Shown here: positions 53,158 through 62,102 of the stretch, in pieces
Layout of the letters: each line of letters starts with the position of its first letter
How positions within the stretch are numbered: position 1 is the stretch's first letter
Source: Virgibacillus_F necropolis_A
Lineage (GTDB): Bacteria > Bacillota > Bacilli > Bacillales > Amphibacillaceae
Direction: 5' to 3'
Assembly (NCBI RefSeq): GCF_044793635.1
Contig: NZ_CP084992.1
Span: 3,658,001 to 3,722,000, forward strand
Length of the DNA: 64,000 bases
Notes under the pieces: generated by a model
Told to the model about the DNA's origin: nothing
What the model saw: the letters and a program-made list of their open reading frames with translations, nothing else
Databases searched by the model: none
Translations under genes and position numbers: made by a program

Positions 53158-53871
53158 ATGAGTCCTGTCAGTCAATTGACCGTGGAAACGAATACCGCAC
53201 ACTTTTCGAGTAAGTGCTTTAAAAAGATACGTGAAATTATGTACATGGAGAAATTCAGTACAGCTTCAAAAGTATTTTGGGAAGGTGATCCCAATGAGAA
53301 GTTATATTTTATATTGGAAGGCACTGTGAAGTTAACAAAATTGAGCGAAGACGGCAAAGATTTAACACTGTATTATTTTTTTCCTGGAGACATGTTTGGA
53401 GAATTTGATCCAATGCATAAACAAACAAGTGCATTCACTGCAGAAGCAATGGATGATTGTATTATTGGAGTAATTCAACAAAAGGATTTAGAAATGGTCC
53501 TTTGGCAAAATGGTGATTTAGCAATTGAATTCACACAGTGGATGAGTCACATGCAACGTTTTACACAACTCAAACTAAGAGATTTGTTATTTCACGGTAA
53601 GAATGGTGCACTTGCTGCCATCTTAATAAGAGCTGCTAATACTTACGGCATCAAAAATGGAAATAAAATAGTTATTACAAAAAAATTTACGAACAGTGAA
53701 ATGGCCAATTTAATTGGAGCAACCCGTGAAACTGTGAATCGTATGCTAGCTGCATTCAAACGAGATGAAATGATTACATGTGAACATGGGCAAATTGAAA
53801 TTCTAAAACTAGCTGCATTAAAAAAGTTGTGCAGATGTGAGGAATGTTCTTTGGCGATTTGTAGATTATAG
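53158..53871 (+). CDS. fnr: Anaerobic regulator Fnr (Crp/Fnr family)
   Basis: Oxygen-responsive activator of nitrate respiration. Cyclic-nucleotide-like domain (residues 20-140), dimer helix, and a C-terminal HTH (TNSEMANLIGATRETVNRML). As in B. subtilis Fnr the cluster cysteines are at the C-terminus: Cys225, Cys227, Cys230 and Cys235 in LCRCEECSLAIC, with an Asp at 142 near the position of the fourth (Asp) ligand. 237 aa from the ATG at 53158 behind AAGGAGG; the upstream ATG at 53131 lies before that ribosome site. No FNR box was seen upstream. Confidence 0.94.
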   Translation: MSPVSQLTVETNTAHFSSKCFKKIREIMYMEKFSTASKVFWEGDPNEKLYFILEGTVKLTKLSEDGKDLTLYYFFPGDMFGEFDPMHKQTSAFTAEAMDDCIIGVIQQKDLEMVLWQNGDLAIEFTQWMSHMQRFTQLKLRDLLFHGKNGALAAILIRAANTYGIKNGNKIVITKKFTNSEMANLIGATRETVNRMLAAFKRDEMITCEHGQIEILKLAALKKLCRCEECSLAICRL

Positions 53872-53982
53872 GTTTAAACATCATCCAGCACGGATCAGTA
53901 AGTGAAAATTGGTGGTTATTAGCCCTTGCCGATGGTAGAATATAGTAATAACTATATTCAAATTGGTGAAGGGTGATTAGAT

Positions 53983-54654
53983 TTGTCTGAACAAATCCGC
54001 GTATTAGTTGCAGATGATCATGTAATTGTTCGAACAGGATTAAAATTATTGCTCGCACAGCAAGATGATATTGTGGTTATCGGTGAATCGGCGGACGGGA
54101 AAGAAGCAGTGGAAACAGCATTGTCTATCCGTCCAGATGTTGTAATTATGGATTTAAGTATGCCCCCTGGAACAAACGGAATTGAAGCAACAACACAGCT
54201 GAAAAGACTTGATCCAGCTATTCATGTGTTGATTTTAACCATGCATGATAATGAGAACGAACTATTTCGCGTTCTTCAGGCAGGGGCATCTGGTTACGTT
54301 CTAAAAGATGCTATTGATTCAGAATTAATTAATGCTGTTCGTATTGTAGCGAAAGGGGAGGTATATTTATACCCTTCCGCAACGAAAAAGTTGGTGGAGA
54401 ATCTTCTCCAGGAAATTTCCAATGAAGAATCACCGTCTACATATAAACTGTTATCTGATCGGGAAAGAGAAACACTTGTATTAATTGCAAAAGGATATGG
54501 AAATAAGGAAATTGGAAATTTATTGTATATAAGTGTAAAAACAGTTGAATCACATAAAAGCAAAATCATGGCGAAGCTAGGTCTGAACAAACGCCATGAG
54601 CTTGTTGATTATGCGATTAAAAGAGGAATGCTAGATCTTGATTATTATACTTGA
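53983..54654 (+). CDS. NreC-like NarL-family response regulator
   Basis: REC domain (residues 5-120; ADDH acidic pair, phospho-acceptor Asp in VVIMDLSMPPGTNG) and LuxR/GerE HTH (155-215; LSDRERETLVLIAKGYGNKE and SVKTVESHKSKIMAKLGL). The LSMPPG and IAKGYGNKEI wording is that of staphylococcal NreC, the oxygen-responsive activator of nar genes. 223 aa, TTG start behind GAAGGGTGA. The usual nreA and nreB partners are not in the window; a hybrid kinase with FixL-like PAS lies next door on the other strand. Confidence 0.85.
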   Translation: MSEQIRVLVADDHVIVRTGLKLLLAQQDDIVVIGESADGKEAVETALSIRPDVVIMDLSMPPGTNGIEATTQLKRLDPAIHVLILTMHDNENELFRVLQAGASGYVLKDAIDSELINAVRIVAKGEVYLYPSATKKLVENLLQEISNEESPSTYKLLSDRERETLVLIAKGYGNKEIGNLLYISVKTVESHKSKIMAKLGLNKRHELVDYAIKRGMLDLDYYT

Positions 54655-54660
54655 TGTGAG

Positions 54661-54687
54661 AAAACCTCCTGTGACGGAGGTTTTTTT
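54661..54687 (+). terminator. Terminator of the response regulator gene
   Basis: 9-bp stem aaaacctcc with ggaggtttt followed by T-run. Confidence 0.85.
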
Positions 54688-54718
54688 ACAAGGAAAGTAT
54701 AAAACTTTGGCGTTAATC

Positions 54719-54838
54719 TGTCTAGCTCCAGCGCCTAGCCCCTCGAGGTTTTAAGTCAAATCTCTTTGTGATAAAAATCATCACTAAGAGATTCGTCTTA
54801 AACTTGTCGGGGCTGACCAAGGCGCTTGCGCTTTTCTT
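54719..54838. repeat. ~120-bp intergenic repeat, copy 2
   Basis: tgtctagctccagcgcctag ... ggcgcttgcgcttttctt, with cttgtcgggg and gcccctcgag arms pairing. About 75-80 % like copy 1 at 16924-17045 by eye. It reaches the stop codon of the hybrid kinase gene. Confidence 0.85.
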
Positions 54839-57170
54839 AACGATTATCAAAAAATGTTTTAAGCTCATGAAACGAACGGATGAGCTTTTCAAAAAGACTA
54901 TTTGCTTTATCCCAATCTTCTTGTATGACAGATTGCTCAATAGCCTTACTAATAGTGGCCATTGTTGTTGCTTCAACAACTACGGAAGAACCCTTTAATG
55001 CATGGGCAGATTCGGACGCTGATACGCTATCTTGTTCATATAGGCTGTCATGTAACTTGTCTAGCAAGTTTGGAGTTGATTCGATAAATACTTGAATGAA
55101 TTCTTTAACCACATCATCCCCATAGGTGTTTTTCAACTTTTTTATGTTAACTGGAGATGCTCCTTGCTCTATCGTATTGAAGGGGCTTTTTGACATCCAT
55201 TTATGAAGAATCTTCTCTAATTGTTCTAGTGTAACAGGTTTACTGAGGTAATCATTCATGCCCGCTTTTAAATACCTATCTTTGTCAGACTGCATGGCAT
55301 TGGCTGTCATAGCAATGATTGTTGTATTGCCTTTTTTTTCTGTCATTTTACGAATTTCTTCAGTTGCTTCGACGCCATCCATTTCGGGCATTTGAATATC
55401 CATAAATACAATTGCGTAGTCTTTTTGATTTATTTTTTCAATGGCTTCTTTTCCATTCATTACAGCATCAACTGTATAACCAAGTTTTTTCAATTGATAG
55501 ATGGCAACCTTTTGATTTACTGGATTATCTTCTACAAGTAAAATCGATGCATGCGTATCTGTCTTTTCATTTTGCTGGCTCAAAATACTTTGTGGATTAA
55601 CCATTGTCTTTGTCATTTCGAAAGTGCTGTCTGCGTTAGGACCTTGAACAGGTTTCCTTTGTTCTTCGCCAGCTTTGATTGGAAGGTTAAACCAAAATGT
55701 TGCACCTTTATTTTTCTTACTTCTAACCCCGATTTTACCACTCATCAATTCTACTAAACGTTTAGAAATGACCAATCCGAGTCCCGTTCCTCCATATTTC
55801 CGTGTTGTAGACCCATCTGCCTGAATAAACGGCTGAAAGAGTCGACTAATTTCTTCATCTGAAAGACCAATACCAGTATCGATAACACTAAAATGAACGG
55901 ATATTTTATTGTTATCGTTAGTATAAAGTTCAGTATGAATCATAACACTTCCATGTTCGGTAAATTTAATCGCGTTGTCTGTAAGGTTTAGTAATATTTG
56001 ACGGAGACGAATCGGATCGCCAAACAGATATGTAGGAATTGCAGGGTCGATAAACGTATATAAAGAAAGCCCTTTGGACCGCGCCTTTGATAATAAAATT
56101 TCCGCAATTCCCTCAACAAGTTGCTTCATGTTGAAAGAAACACGGTCGATCATCATTTTACCTGCTTCCATTTTTGAAAAATCAAGAATATCATTAATGA
56201 TGGTTAGTAGGGACTGGGCCGAATCATGAATAATGTTAACTGATTCCCGCTGTTGTGTGTCTAACTTTGAGTCATTCAAAAGATCTGTCATCCCGATAAT
56301 TCCATTCATAGGTGTTCTGATTTCGTGACTCATATTAGCAAGGAATTGAGATTTAAGTTCGGAGGCTTCCAGTGCCTGGTCACGAGCAAGTTCAAGGGCA
56401 TCTTCCATTTTCATTCGATCTGTCATGTCAATTCCAGATCCGACAACTTCTTTAACTGCTCCGTTTTCATAAATGGGGGAAAGAGATACATAAAGTGATT
56501 TACCTGCTTGCTCCATGATGTAATTGACATGATTCCCCTCAAAAGCTTCTTTAAATTTAGTAGTTAACAATACAGCTAGTTTTTGATCATAGATGTCAAC
56601 AGGTCTTTGATTACGTATTTTTTCAGTAGTTATGTTGAGATCTTGTGCCAATTTCCCTTCAGAAAGTGTATAAATGAAATCGTGATTGTCATTTTGTTGG
56701 TATTTGAAAACCAGTCCTTGTAAATTTTTTACGGTATATCTAAAGTCATCCTTCAAGGCTTTTTGTAGTGCTTCTTCAGTTGCTTTCCTTTCCGAAATAT
56801 CCTGGACGATACCAACAAAATGCACATTATTTTCAATATAAAATTTGGAAACGGCAAGATCCATTGGAAACGTTGAACCATCCTTTCGTTTTCCAACTAC
56901 TTCACGTCCAATTCCGATAATTTTTGCTATACCGGAGTTTAAATAATTATTGAGATAACCGTCATGGTTACTTTTGTATGGTTCAGGCATTAACATGTTG
57001 ACGTTTTTTCCGATTACTTCATCGGCAGTGTATCCAAATATTTTCTTAGCGGCCTGGTTAAATGACTCGACTTGACCATTCCGATTTATTGTAATAATTC
57101 CATCCAAAACATTATCAAGTACAAGTTGCGCAATTTTTTCTTTTTCTGATGAAGAATTTTCTAATGGCAT
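54837..57170 (-). CDS. Hybrid sensor histidine kinase with FixL-like PAS, REC and HPt domains
   Basis: 777 aa, no membrane segment, so cytosolic. Order: PAS 1 (10-125), PAS 2 (135-255), HisKA with SHEIRTPMNG (His282), HATPase (about 385-500; NLTDNAIKF, DTGIGLS, GTGLGLVISKRL), REC (543-655; Asp591 in VFMDIQMP), HPt (675-777; His723 in AHALKGSS). PAS 1 has EPYKSNHDGY and IIGIGREVVGKRKDGSTFP: the histidine (His69) and arginine (Arg89) correspond to the haem ligand and O2-stabilising Arg of FixL. Many PAS domains carry this wording without haem, so oxygen sensing is a hypothesis. Confidence 0.88.
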   Translation of the reverse strand: MPLENSSSEKEKIAQLVLDNVLDGIITINRNGQVESFNQAAKKIFGYTADEVIGKNVNMLMPEPYKSNHDGYLNNYLNSGIAKIIGIGREVVGKRKDGSTFPMDLAVSKFYIENNVHFVGIVQDISERKATEEALQKALKDDFRYTVKNLQGLVFKYQQNDNHDFIYTLSEGKLAQDLNITTEKIRNQRPVDIYDQKLAVLLTTKFKEAFEGNHVNYIMEQAGKSLYVSLSPIYENGAVKEVVGSGIDMTDRMKMEDALELARDQALEASELKSQFLANMSHEIRTPMNGIIGMTDLLNDSKLDTQQRESVNIIHDSAQSLLTIINDILDFSKMEAGKMMIDRVSFNMKQLVEGIAEILLSKARSKGLSLYTFIDPAIPTYLFGDPIRLRQILLNLTDNAIKFTEHGSVMIHTELYTNDNNKISVHFSVIDTGIGLSDEEISRLFQPFIQADGSTTRKYGGTGLGLVISKRLVELMSGKIGVRSKKNKGATFWFNLPIKAGEEQRKPVQGPNADSTFEMTKTMVNPQSILSQQNEKTDTHASILLVEDNPVNQKVAIYQLKKLGYTVDAVMNGKEAIEKINQKDYAIVFMDIQMPEMDGVEATEEIRKMTEKKGNTTIIAMTANAMQSDKDRYLKAGMNDYLSKPVTLEQLEKILHKWMSKSPFNTIEQGASPVNIKKLKNTYGDDVVKEFIQVFIESTPNLLDKLHDSLYEQDSVSASESAHALKGSSVVVEATTMATISKAIEQSVIQEDWDKANSLFEKLIRSFHELKTFFDNR

Positions 57171-57287
57171 CTATATTATCTCCTTGTATTTTGGGTTAAT
57201 CTTAATTATATCGTACAATAGATGGGTTTGTTAGAAAACTTAAATAACATAATTGGGCATAATTCATAGTCAGTTTTTCATCTTTAA

Positions 57288-57854
57288 TCAAATGGTAGTA
57301 ATTTCACTGAGACAAAGTGGGTCAAGTTCATTTTTAGTAAATAAAACCTCATTCACTTGAATCCAATTAATGTGATTCAATAAAAAGGATGGATGTCCAG
57401 CATTCGCAAATAGTCCCTCTTCTATTTCAGGTATTATATTTTTTCGGTATAGAGAATGATAGTATACGGGATCCTGTGCTAGAACTGGTAGCACTGCCTG
57501 ACAGTTAGATTCATTTCGTAGCTTTAGCATGTATTTGACTACTTTTGAATCGATAAAAGGCATGCCACAAGCGACAATCCAGATTGTTGGTCGGTTAGCT
57601 AATGATAGGGCGGCATGAATTCCCCCAAGTGGCCCCATTTGTTTATGGTAATCCGTAATAATTCGAATATCTCTTGGAACTACCGATAAAAAGGATCGTG
57701 GCTGGTTTGTTACAACGAGAATCTCTGAGCAAACCTTTTTCATTTCATGTATTTGCTTCGTAATGATTACTTGCCCGTCGAATGGTAAAAACGATTTTAA
57801 AGTGCCATCAAATGTATCATTGGGACCTCCCGCAAGTATTGCACCTGTAAGCAT
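57288..57854 (-). CDS. mobA: MobA-like molybdopterin guanylyltransferase, diverged
   Basis: Attaches GMP to molybdopterin, giving the MGD cofactor needed by NarG. 188 aa. Recognisable are GAILAGG, ITDYHKQMGPLGGIHAAL and the glycosyltransferase-A-like fold. Two features are unusual: the LAGG-x-S-x-RMG-x-DK loop reads LAGGPNDTFDGTLKSF (no RMG, Lys kept), and the metal-binding ACDMPF is ACGMPF, the catalytic Asp being Gly. It may be inactive or changed in specificity. A near-consensus FNR box lies upstream. Confidence 0.75.
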   Translation of the reverse strand: MLTGAILAGGPNDTFDGTLKSFLPFDGQVIITKQIHEMKKVCSEILVVTNQPRSFLSVVPRDIRIITDYHKQMGPLGGIHAALSLANRPTIWIVACGMPFIDSKVVKYMLKLRNESNCQAVLPVLAQDPVYYHSLYRKNIIPEIEEGLFANAGHPSFLLNHINWIQVNEVLFTKNELDPLCLSEITTI

Positions 57855-57911
57855 TCTTTACCCCCCCTTAGAATAATTTATTTAACCTTAACTTAAAAAA
57901 GGAATGATGAC

Positions 57912-57927
57912 TGTTAGAATTGTCACA
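57912..57927 (-). promoter_or_regulatory. Candidate FNR box upstream of mobA
   Basis: TGTTAGAATTGTCACA, one mismatch to TGTGA-N6-TCACA, 58 nt before the mobA start codon. The -10 expected from -41.5 spacing is poor, so this is weaker than the other boxes. Confidence 0.5.
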
Positions 57928-58135
57928 GTCGGATGTAATTTAAAGCAAAATGCTTTTGCACAACCATTTAATAGAATATGATTAATCTATTGTTTTAAAA
58001 AATAGTTCAAGCTAGTGCGACATGTTAAAATAAAAGTCGTGGATATTCGAAAAAAGCCCAGAAAATAGGGACAAACAACAGGAACTCCCACTAATATGTC
58101 GAAATTCATAGTATAGCGATTTCTAAATAAGTGAG

Positions 58136-59683
58136 GTGATAATCATTAAAATTGCCAGAATTATATTTGCCGTTTTATTAGTAATTATAATAATCCTTTT
58201 AGTAGATGCGTTTCCATCTAATCAAATAGATAAATCTGTTAAAGACACAAAGGAGGAGAGTGTTGTGAAAAAGTCTAAAAACCAAGCAGCCGCTGTTACA
58301 GAAACTAGTTCACTACAGCGACAATTGGACGAGTATATTAAAAGTGAACCCCATTTAGCTGGAGCCTTGATTGGAATAAGTGTCAGATCAGCTGCAACAG
58401 GTGATGTAATCTATGAACATAATGGCGATACCAGGATGCAACCTGCTTCAAATATGAAGTTGTTTACCGGCGCGACTGCATTATCTATCCTTGGTAGGGA
58501 CCATACGTTTACGACGGAGATTTTGGCCGATGGACCGATAATGGCCGGCACGATTCAGGGTAATCTCTATCTAAAAGGAAAAGGTGACCCTACACTTTTA
58601 TCTACTGATTTCACTGATTTTACTAAAGAGATTAGTGAACATGGTGTAACAAAAATAAACGGAGATATCATTGCAGATGATACGTGGTATGACGATATTC
58701 GAATTTCGCCGGATTTGATCTGGGACGATGAACAATATTATTATGGGGCGCAGATTTCTGCCCTGACTGTATCGCCAAATTCGGACTACGATGCAGGATC
58801 GGTGATTGTTGAAGTACTCCCCGGAAGTAGTGTGGGAGAGAAACCTGAAGTTTCCGTCTCACCTCAAACGAATTATGTGGAAATTGTTAATCATGCCAGG
58901 ACAGTACCATCAGGAGAAGAAGAGGAAATTAAAGTGGGGCGTGAACATGGAACAAATGTAATTACGATTAATGGCTCCATTCCTGTTGATTCAGGGGCAA
59001 TAAAAGAATGGATGGCTGTTTGGGAACCAACAGGTTATGCGTTGGATTTGTTTCAGCAATCATTGAAGAGTCAGGGGATATCTTGGACAGGTGATGTAAA
59101 AGTAGGAAACGCTCCTGATACTGCTGAAGTTTTGATAGCCCATGAATCCATGCCTTTATCAGAGCTACTCGTACCGTTTATGAAGTTGAGTAACAATGTA
59201 CATGCAGAAGTGCTTGTAAAGGAAATGGGAAAAGTTATAAAAGGCGAAGGAAGCTGGAAAAAAGGTCTTGAGGTAATGGAAGAAGAACTTCTTAAACTTG
59301 GAATGAATATCGAAACAATGAAAATCAGAGATGGTTCAGGGATTTCAAGCATCAATCAAATTCCACCAAATCAGATTTCAAAGCTTTTATATGTTGTTCA
59401 AAAGAAAGATTGGTTTCCAGCTTTCATCCATTCCTTGCCCGTTGCTGGTGCAGAGGACCGAATGGTGGGTGGAACCCTTCAAAATAGAATGGAAGAAATC
59501 TCTAATCATGCAACGATACAGGCTAAAACTGGAACAATACACTCGGTTAGCTCCTTATCTGGTTATATAAATTCAAGGGAAAGTGAAACCATAATTTTCT
59601 CTATTGTAAGTAACCATCTTTTGGATGAGGATGATGGAAAAGATATCGAGGATAAAATTGTAGAAATACTTGCTAGTAAATAA
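58136..59683 (+). CDS. dacC: D-alanyl-D-alanine carboxypeptidase/endopeptidase, PBP4 type
   Basis: Class C penicillin-binding protein trimming peptidoglycan side chains outside the cell. One N-terminal hydrophobic anchor (residues 5-25), then the catalytic domain with SxxK in ASNMKLFTGA, SxN in LSNNVHAE and KTG in QAKTGTIHSVS; the large insert between the first two motifs is typical for DacB/DacC. 515 aa. The start is uncertain: the GTG at 58136 lies within the only ribosome site (GAGGTGA), which is correctly spaced for an ATT at 58145. Confidence 0.9.
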   Translation: MIIIKIARIIFAVLLVIIIILLVDAFPSNQIDKSVKDTKEESVVKKSKNQAAAVTETSSLQRQLDEYIKSEPHLAGALIGISVRSAATGDVIYEHNGDTRMQPASNMKLFTGATALSILGRDHTFTTEILADGPIMAGTIQGNLYLKGKGDPTLLSTDFTDFTKEISEHGVTKINGDIIADDTWYDDIRISPDLIWDDEQYYYGAQISALTVSPNSDYDAGSVIVEVLPGSSVGEKPEVSVSPQTNYVEIVNHARTVPSGEEEEIKVGREHGTNVITINGSIPVDSGAIKEWMAVWEPTGYALDLFQQSLKSQGISWTGDVKVGNAPDTAEVLIAHESMPLSELLVPFMKLSNNVHAEVLVKEMGKVIKGEGSWKKGLEVMEEELLKLGMNIETMKIRDGSGISSINQIPPNQISKLLYVVQKKDWFPAFIHSLPVAGAEDRMVGGTLQNRMEEISNHATIQAKTGTIHSVSSLSGYINSRESETIIFSIVSNHLLDEDDGKDIEDKIVEILASK

Positions 59684-59697
59684 TAAAGAAGTAGGAA

Positions 59698-59727
59698 ACA
59701 GACCGGTATACCTAGTATCCGGTCTGT
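59698..59727. terminator. Hairpin between dacC and DUF2512 gene
   Basis: 9-bp stem acagaccgg with ccggtctgt; weak T-run, probably a bidirectional terminator. Confidence 0.6.
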
Positions 59728-59730
59728 AGA

Positions 59731-60207
59731 TTATTTCCGATTGTTGTCCTCGTCTAATGAATCCTGATTTTTCTTTTTTATTTCAGGAGAGTCTTCGGCA
59801 AATTCAGTACTGAAGTTTTTTGCGGTAAATTTCTTAGGTCCTTGATGCACATCCTCTTCAAATACATTTCTGTCCATATACTTATGGAAAAGTACTTCCC
59901 CAACCGCCAATACAACGGCACTTATAATAGACGCTATCATAAGTGGAATTGCTTCTTCAATAACACCTTCTCCAACAAGCCAAATGATAAAAAAAGCAAG
60001 TCCCAGATCAGCAAGTGTTGCTACTGTATTGCTCGTATGCGGTAAAACGAATGCATCACCTAAATAGGAAACTCCAGTTAAAATTAAACTTATTAGAAGT
60101 ACGTCACCAAAATCAACACCAAAAATCAATCCTAAGACTACAAAAAGAACGGCTGTTACCATGATAAACTTTATTAAAAACGCGGATAAATGTTTAATTA
60201 TTTTCAT
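59731..60207 (-). CDS. DUF2512 (YndM-like) membrane protein
   Basis: About 150-160 aa with four hydrophobic helices and a charged tail (KKKNQDSLDEDN). Matches the DUF2512/YndM group of Bacillaceae: LIKFIMVTAVLFVVLGL, YLGDAFVLPHTSNTVATLAD and VLAVGEVLFHKYMD. Function unknown. Start uncertain: AAAGGAGG touches the ATG at 60207 with no spacer, the GTG at 60219 lies before it, and an ATT at 60198 (giving MKHLSAFLIKF) would be spaced by 9 nt. Confidence 0.8.
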   Translation of the reverse strand: MKIIKHLSAFLIKFIMVTAVLFVVLGLIFGVDFGDVLLISLILTGVSYLGDAFVLPHTSNTVATLADLGLAFFIIWLVGEGVIEEAIPLMIASIISAVVLAVGEVLFHKYMDRNVFEEDVHQGPKKFTAKNFSTEFAEDSPEIKKKNQDSLDEDNNRK

Positions 60208-60246
60208 CCTCCTTTCCACAAGCAGTAGTCGTTTGATGTTAACTGC

Positions 60247-60927
60247 TTATTTTGTCATTTTTAAAAGTTTTAAAAGATCTTCTGATGCTGCTTCATAGGA
60301 GGAACTTTTAATATTTTTCTCTATACTTACAATAAGATTGAGTGCCTCAGGATTTGTAACCGTTAGGATTTTAACATTGCCTTTAAACATTTCATTCATT
60401 TTTTTCTTTGCCTGATTGAAGTTATCATGACTTTCGCTCTGTGAATCCTCAACTCCCTCGGGTTCTCCCTTTCCAGACATACCCTCGGTTCCGCTTAATA
60501 CGTCATTTTGCATCTGATCATATTGGTGGGAGGTAGTTTGCTTTTCTTTCCTTGCTAATATGACAGAGTCATCGACGACAAAGACCTTGACACCAGTAAT
60601 ACCTTCTCCTTCCAAAATTGACTCAAAGTAGGAAGAAACGCCACCTTCATGAATGCCAGAACTTCCAATTGAACTATATATGTCTTGACCCATACCATTG
60701 TTCGTGGTCCCGTGTTCATTGGTTGTTTCCGTTTTTTCACCAGATTCACTTGGAATAATTGAAGGATCATTCAGATTCGTATCTGTTTGATAATGGGAGA
60801 CATTGTTTATATCTGCTCCATCAGGTTGATTTGCGTCTATAGCTTCTTCTTGCCCATTAGCGCAGGCTGAAAGCACTATCGCAATCCCTAAAATAAAAGC
60901 CATTGCCTTACCTTTCCATATCTTCAT
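60247..60927 (-). CDS. YhcN/YlaJ-type sporulation lipoprotein
   Basis: Exported lipoprotein: basic start and hydrophobic core, lipobox IVLSAC, so the cysteine near residue 22 is lipidated. A Ser/Asn/Thr/Gly-rich linker (25-90) precedes the YhcN/YlaJ domain (95-226; LEGEGITGVKVFVVDDSVIL and KILTVTNPEALNLI). GGAGGG before the ATG at 60927 favours that over the open frame from 60942. Such proteins are found in forespore and spore membranes; the exact role is not known. Confidence 0.8.
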   Translation of the reverse strand: MKIWKGKAMAFILGIAIVLSACANGQEEAIDANQPDGADINNVSHYQTDTNLNDPSIIPSESGEKTETTNEHGTTNNGMGQDIYSSIGSSGIHEGGVSSYFESILEGEGITGVKVFVVDDSVILARKEKQTTSHQYDQMQNDVLSGTEGMSGKGEPEGVEDSQSESHDNFNQAKKKMNEMFKGNVKILTVTNPEALNLIVSIEKNIKSSSYEAASEDLLKLLKMTK

Positions 60928-61040
60928 AGGTTTTCCCTCCATTTTAACGATTACCTCTATATTGCCCTAAAACTTTTCATGTATGATTGGATTTTTTTGT
61001 AACATAATAAAATAAGTTTATTGATAAAGAGGTGAATTCT

Positions 61041-61790
61041 ATGGCTGATGATAAACAAAATGAAAAATCGGAAAGCGAACGATTGTCCCGCAGAAAATTT
61101 ATTAAGAACTCAGGATATGCAGTTGGCGGTCTAGCGGTTGGTGGGGTTATTGGTAGTGTGATTCCATGGGATACCCAAGAAAAAACAACACCACAAACAA
61201 ATAATAAGAAGACAACTAACTTTACCCATGCCTTAATGAATTTTAGCCAGGCAGAATTTAAAATGGTTGATGCTGCGACGGAAAGAATTTTTCCAAAAGA
61301 TGAAAGCGGTCCAGGAGCAAAAGAATTAGGAGTGGCCTATTACATTGACCATCAATTGGCAGGTTCATATGGATTAAATGCTAGAGATTATATGCAACCG
61401 CCATTCTATCATGGTGAAAAAGTTCAAGGGTATCAAGGCAGGCTTAGGCGAAAAGAGATTTTTCGGATTGCTTTAAAAGAAATGCAGAATTATAGTCAAA
61501 AAAAATATAAAAAGGGATTTATAAGTTTAACCAATGAGGAACAGGATACTATTTTGACAGATTTTGCGGAGGACAAGGTTAACGTGAAGACAGTATCTAC
61601 GAGTGGATTCTTTGATTTGCTTCGCAGTATGACATTAGAAGGGGTATACAGTGACCCGCTTTATAGTGGCAATATTGATATGGACGGATGGAGAATGCGG
61701 AATTATCCAGGTAATCAGATGAATTATACAGATATCATAGAAGGTGATTTCAAGGACATACCCCCAAAAAGCCTCCGCGACCATATGTAA
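61041..61790 (+). CDS. Gluconate 2-dehydrogenase subunit 3-like protein with Tat signal
   Basis: 249 aa. Twin-arginine signal LSRRKFIKNSG followed by a Gly/Ala hydrophobic stretch (to about residue 45), so it leaves the cell folded. The remainder (NFSQAEFKMVDAATERIFPK, LAGSYGLNARDYMQPP, WRMRNYPGNQMNY) is the subunit-3 (small) family of membrane-bound gluconate/GMC dehydrogenases, which carries the flavin subunit across the membrane. GAGGTGAA before the ATG at 61041; the GTG at 61032 is inside that site. Followed by the GMC gene and tatA. Confidence 0.88.
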   Translation: MADDKQNEKSESERLSRRKFIKNSGYAVGGLAVGGVIGSVIPWDTQEKTTPQTNNKKTTNFTHALMNFSQAEFKMVDAATERIFPKDESGPGAKELGVAYYIDHQLAGSYGLNARDYMQPPFYHGEKVQGYQGRLRRKEIFRIALKEMQNYSQKKYKKGFISLTNEEQDTILTDFAEDKVNVKTVSTSGFFDLLRSMTLEGVYSDPLYSGNIDMDGWRMRNYPGNQMNYTDIIEGDFKDIPPKSLRDHM

Positions 61791-61792
61791 GA

Positions 61793-62068
61793 AGAAAAGC
61801 GAAGGCGACTGCTTAGCGACGTACAGATAGATGGGCATGTGAAATGTACGGTGATCTTTCCGTACGTTCAACAGGACCAACTATCTGCTAGTCGCTAGGA
61901 GCCGCAGCTAGACAAGAAAAGCGAAGGCGACTGTTCAGAAGCGGACGCATAAGCAAGGAACCGAGAAACGCATGGGTTTTGCGTTTGAAGTGTTCATTGA
62001 TTATGACGGCAGCTTCTAGGAGGCGCAGCTAGACAAAGAAAAGCGAAGGCGACTGTTCAGGCGCCGGA
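61793..62068. repeat. Tandem ~120-bp repeats (two copies plus a part), reverse orientation
   Basis: Three occurrences of agaaaagcgaaggcgact (61793, 61915, 62037) each end or begin at gcagctagaca, giving units 61793-61914, 61915-62035 and a fragment 62036-62068. Read on the - strand they start tgtctagct and end cgcttttct like the copies at 16924 and 54719. Fills most of the 312-bp gap between the two dehydrogenase genes; no other feature seen. Confidence 0.85.
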
Positions 62069-62102
62069 ATTTATAATTTCAACTTAAATATGAGGTGATG
62101 AA

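Noticed and set aside
57288..57854. mobA as a pseudogene
   Set aside because: Frame is intact, start and length normal; only motif residues differ, so it is reported as diverged.
61793..62068. CRISPR array
   Set aside because: Only two to three units of about 120 bp with diverged interiors; no short regular repeats or spacers and no cas genes.
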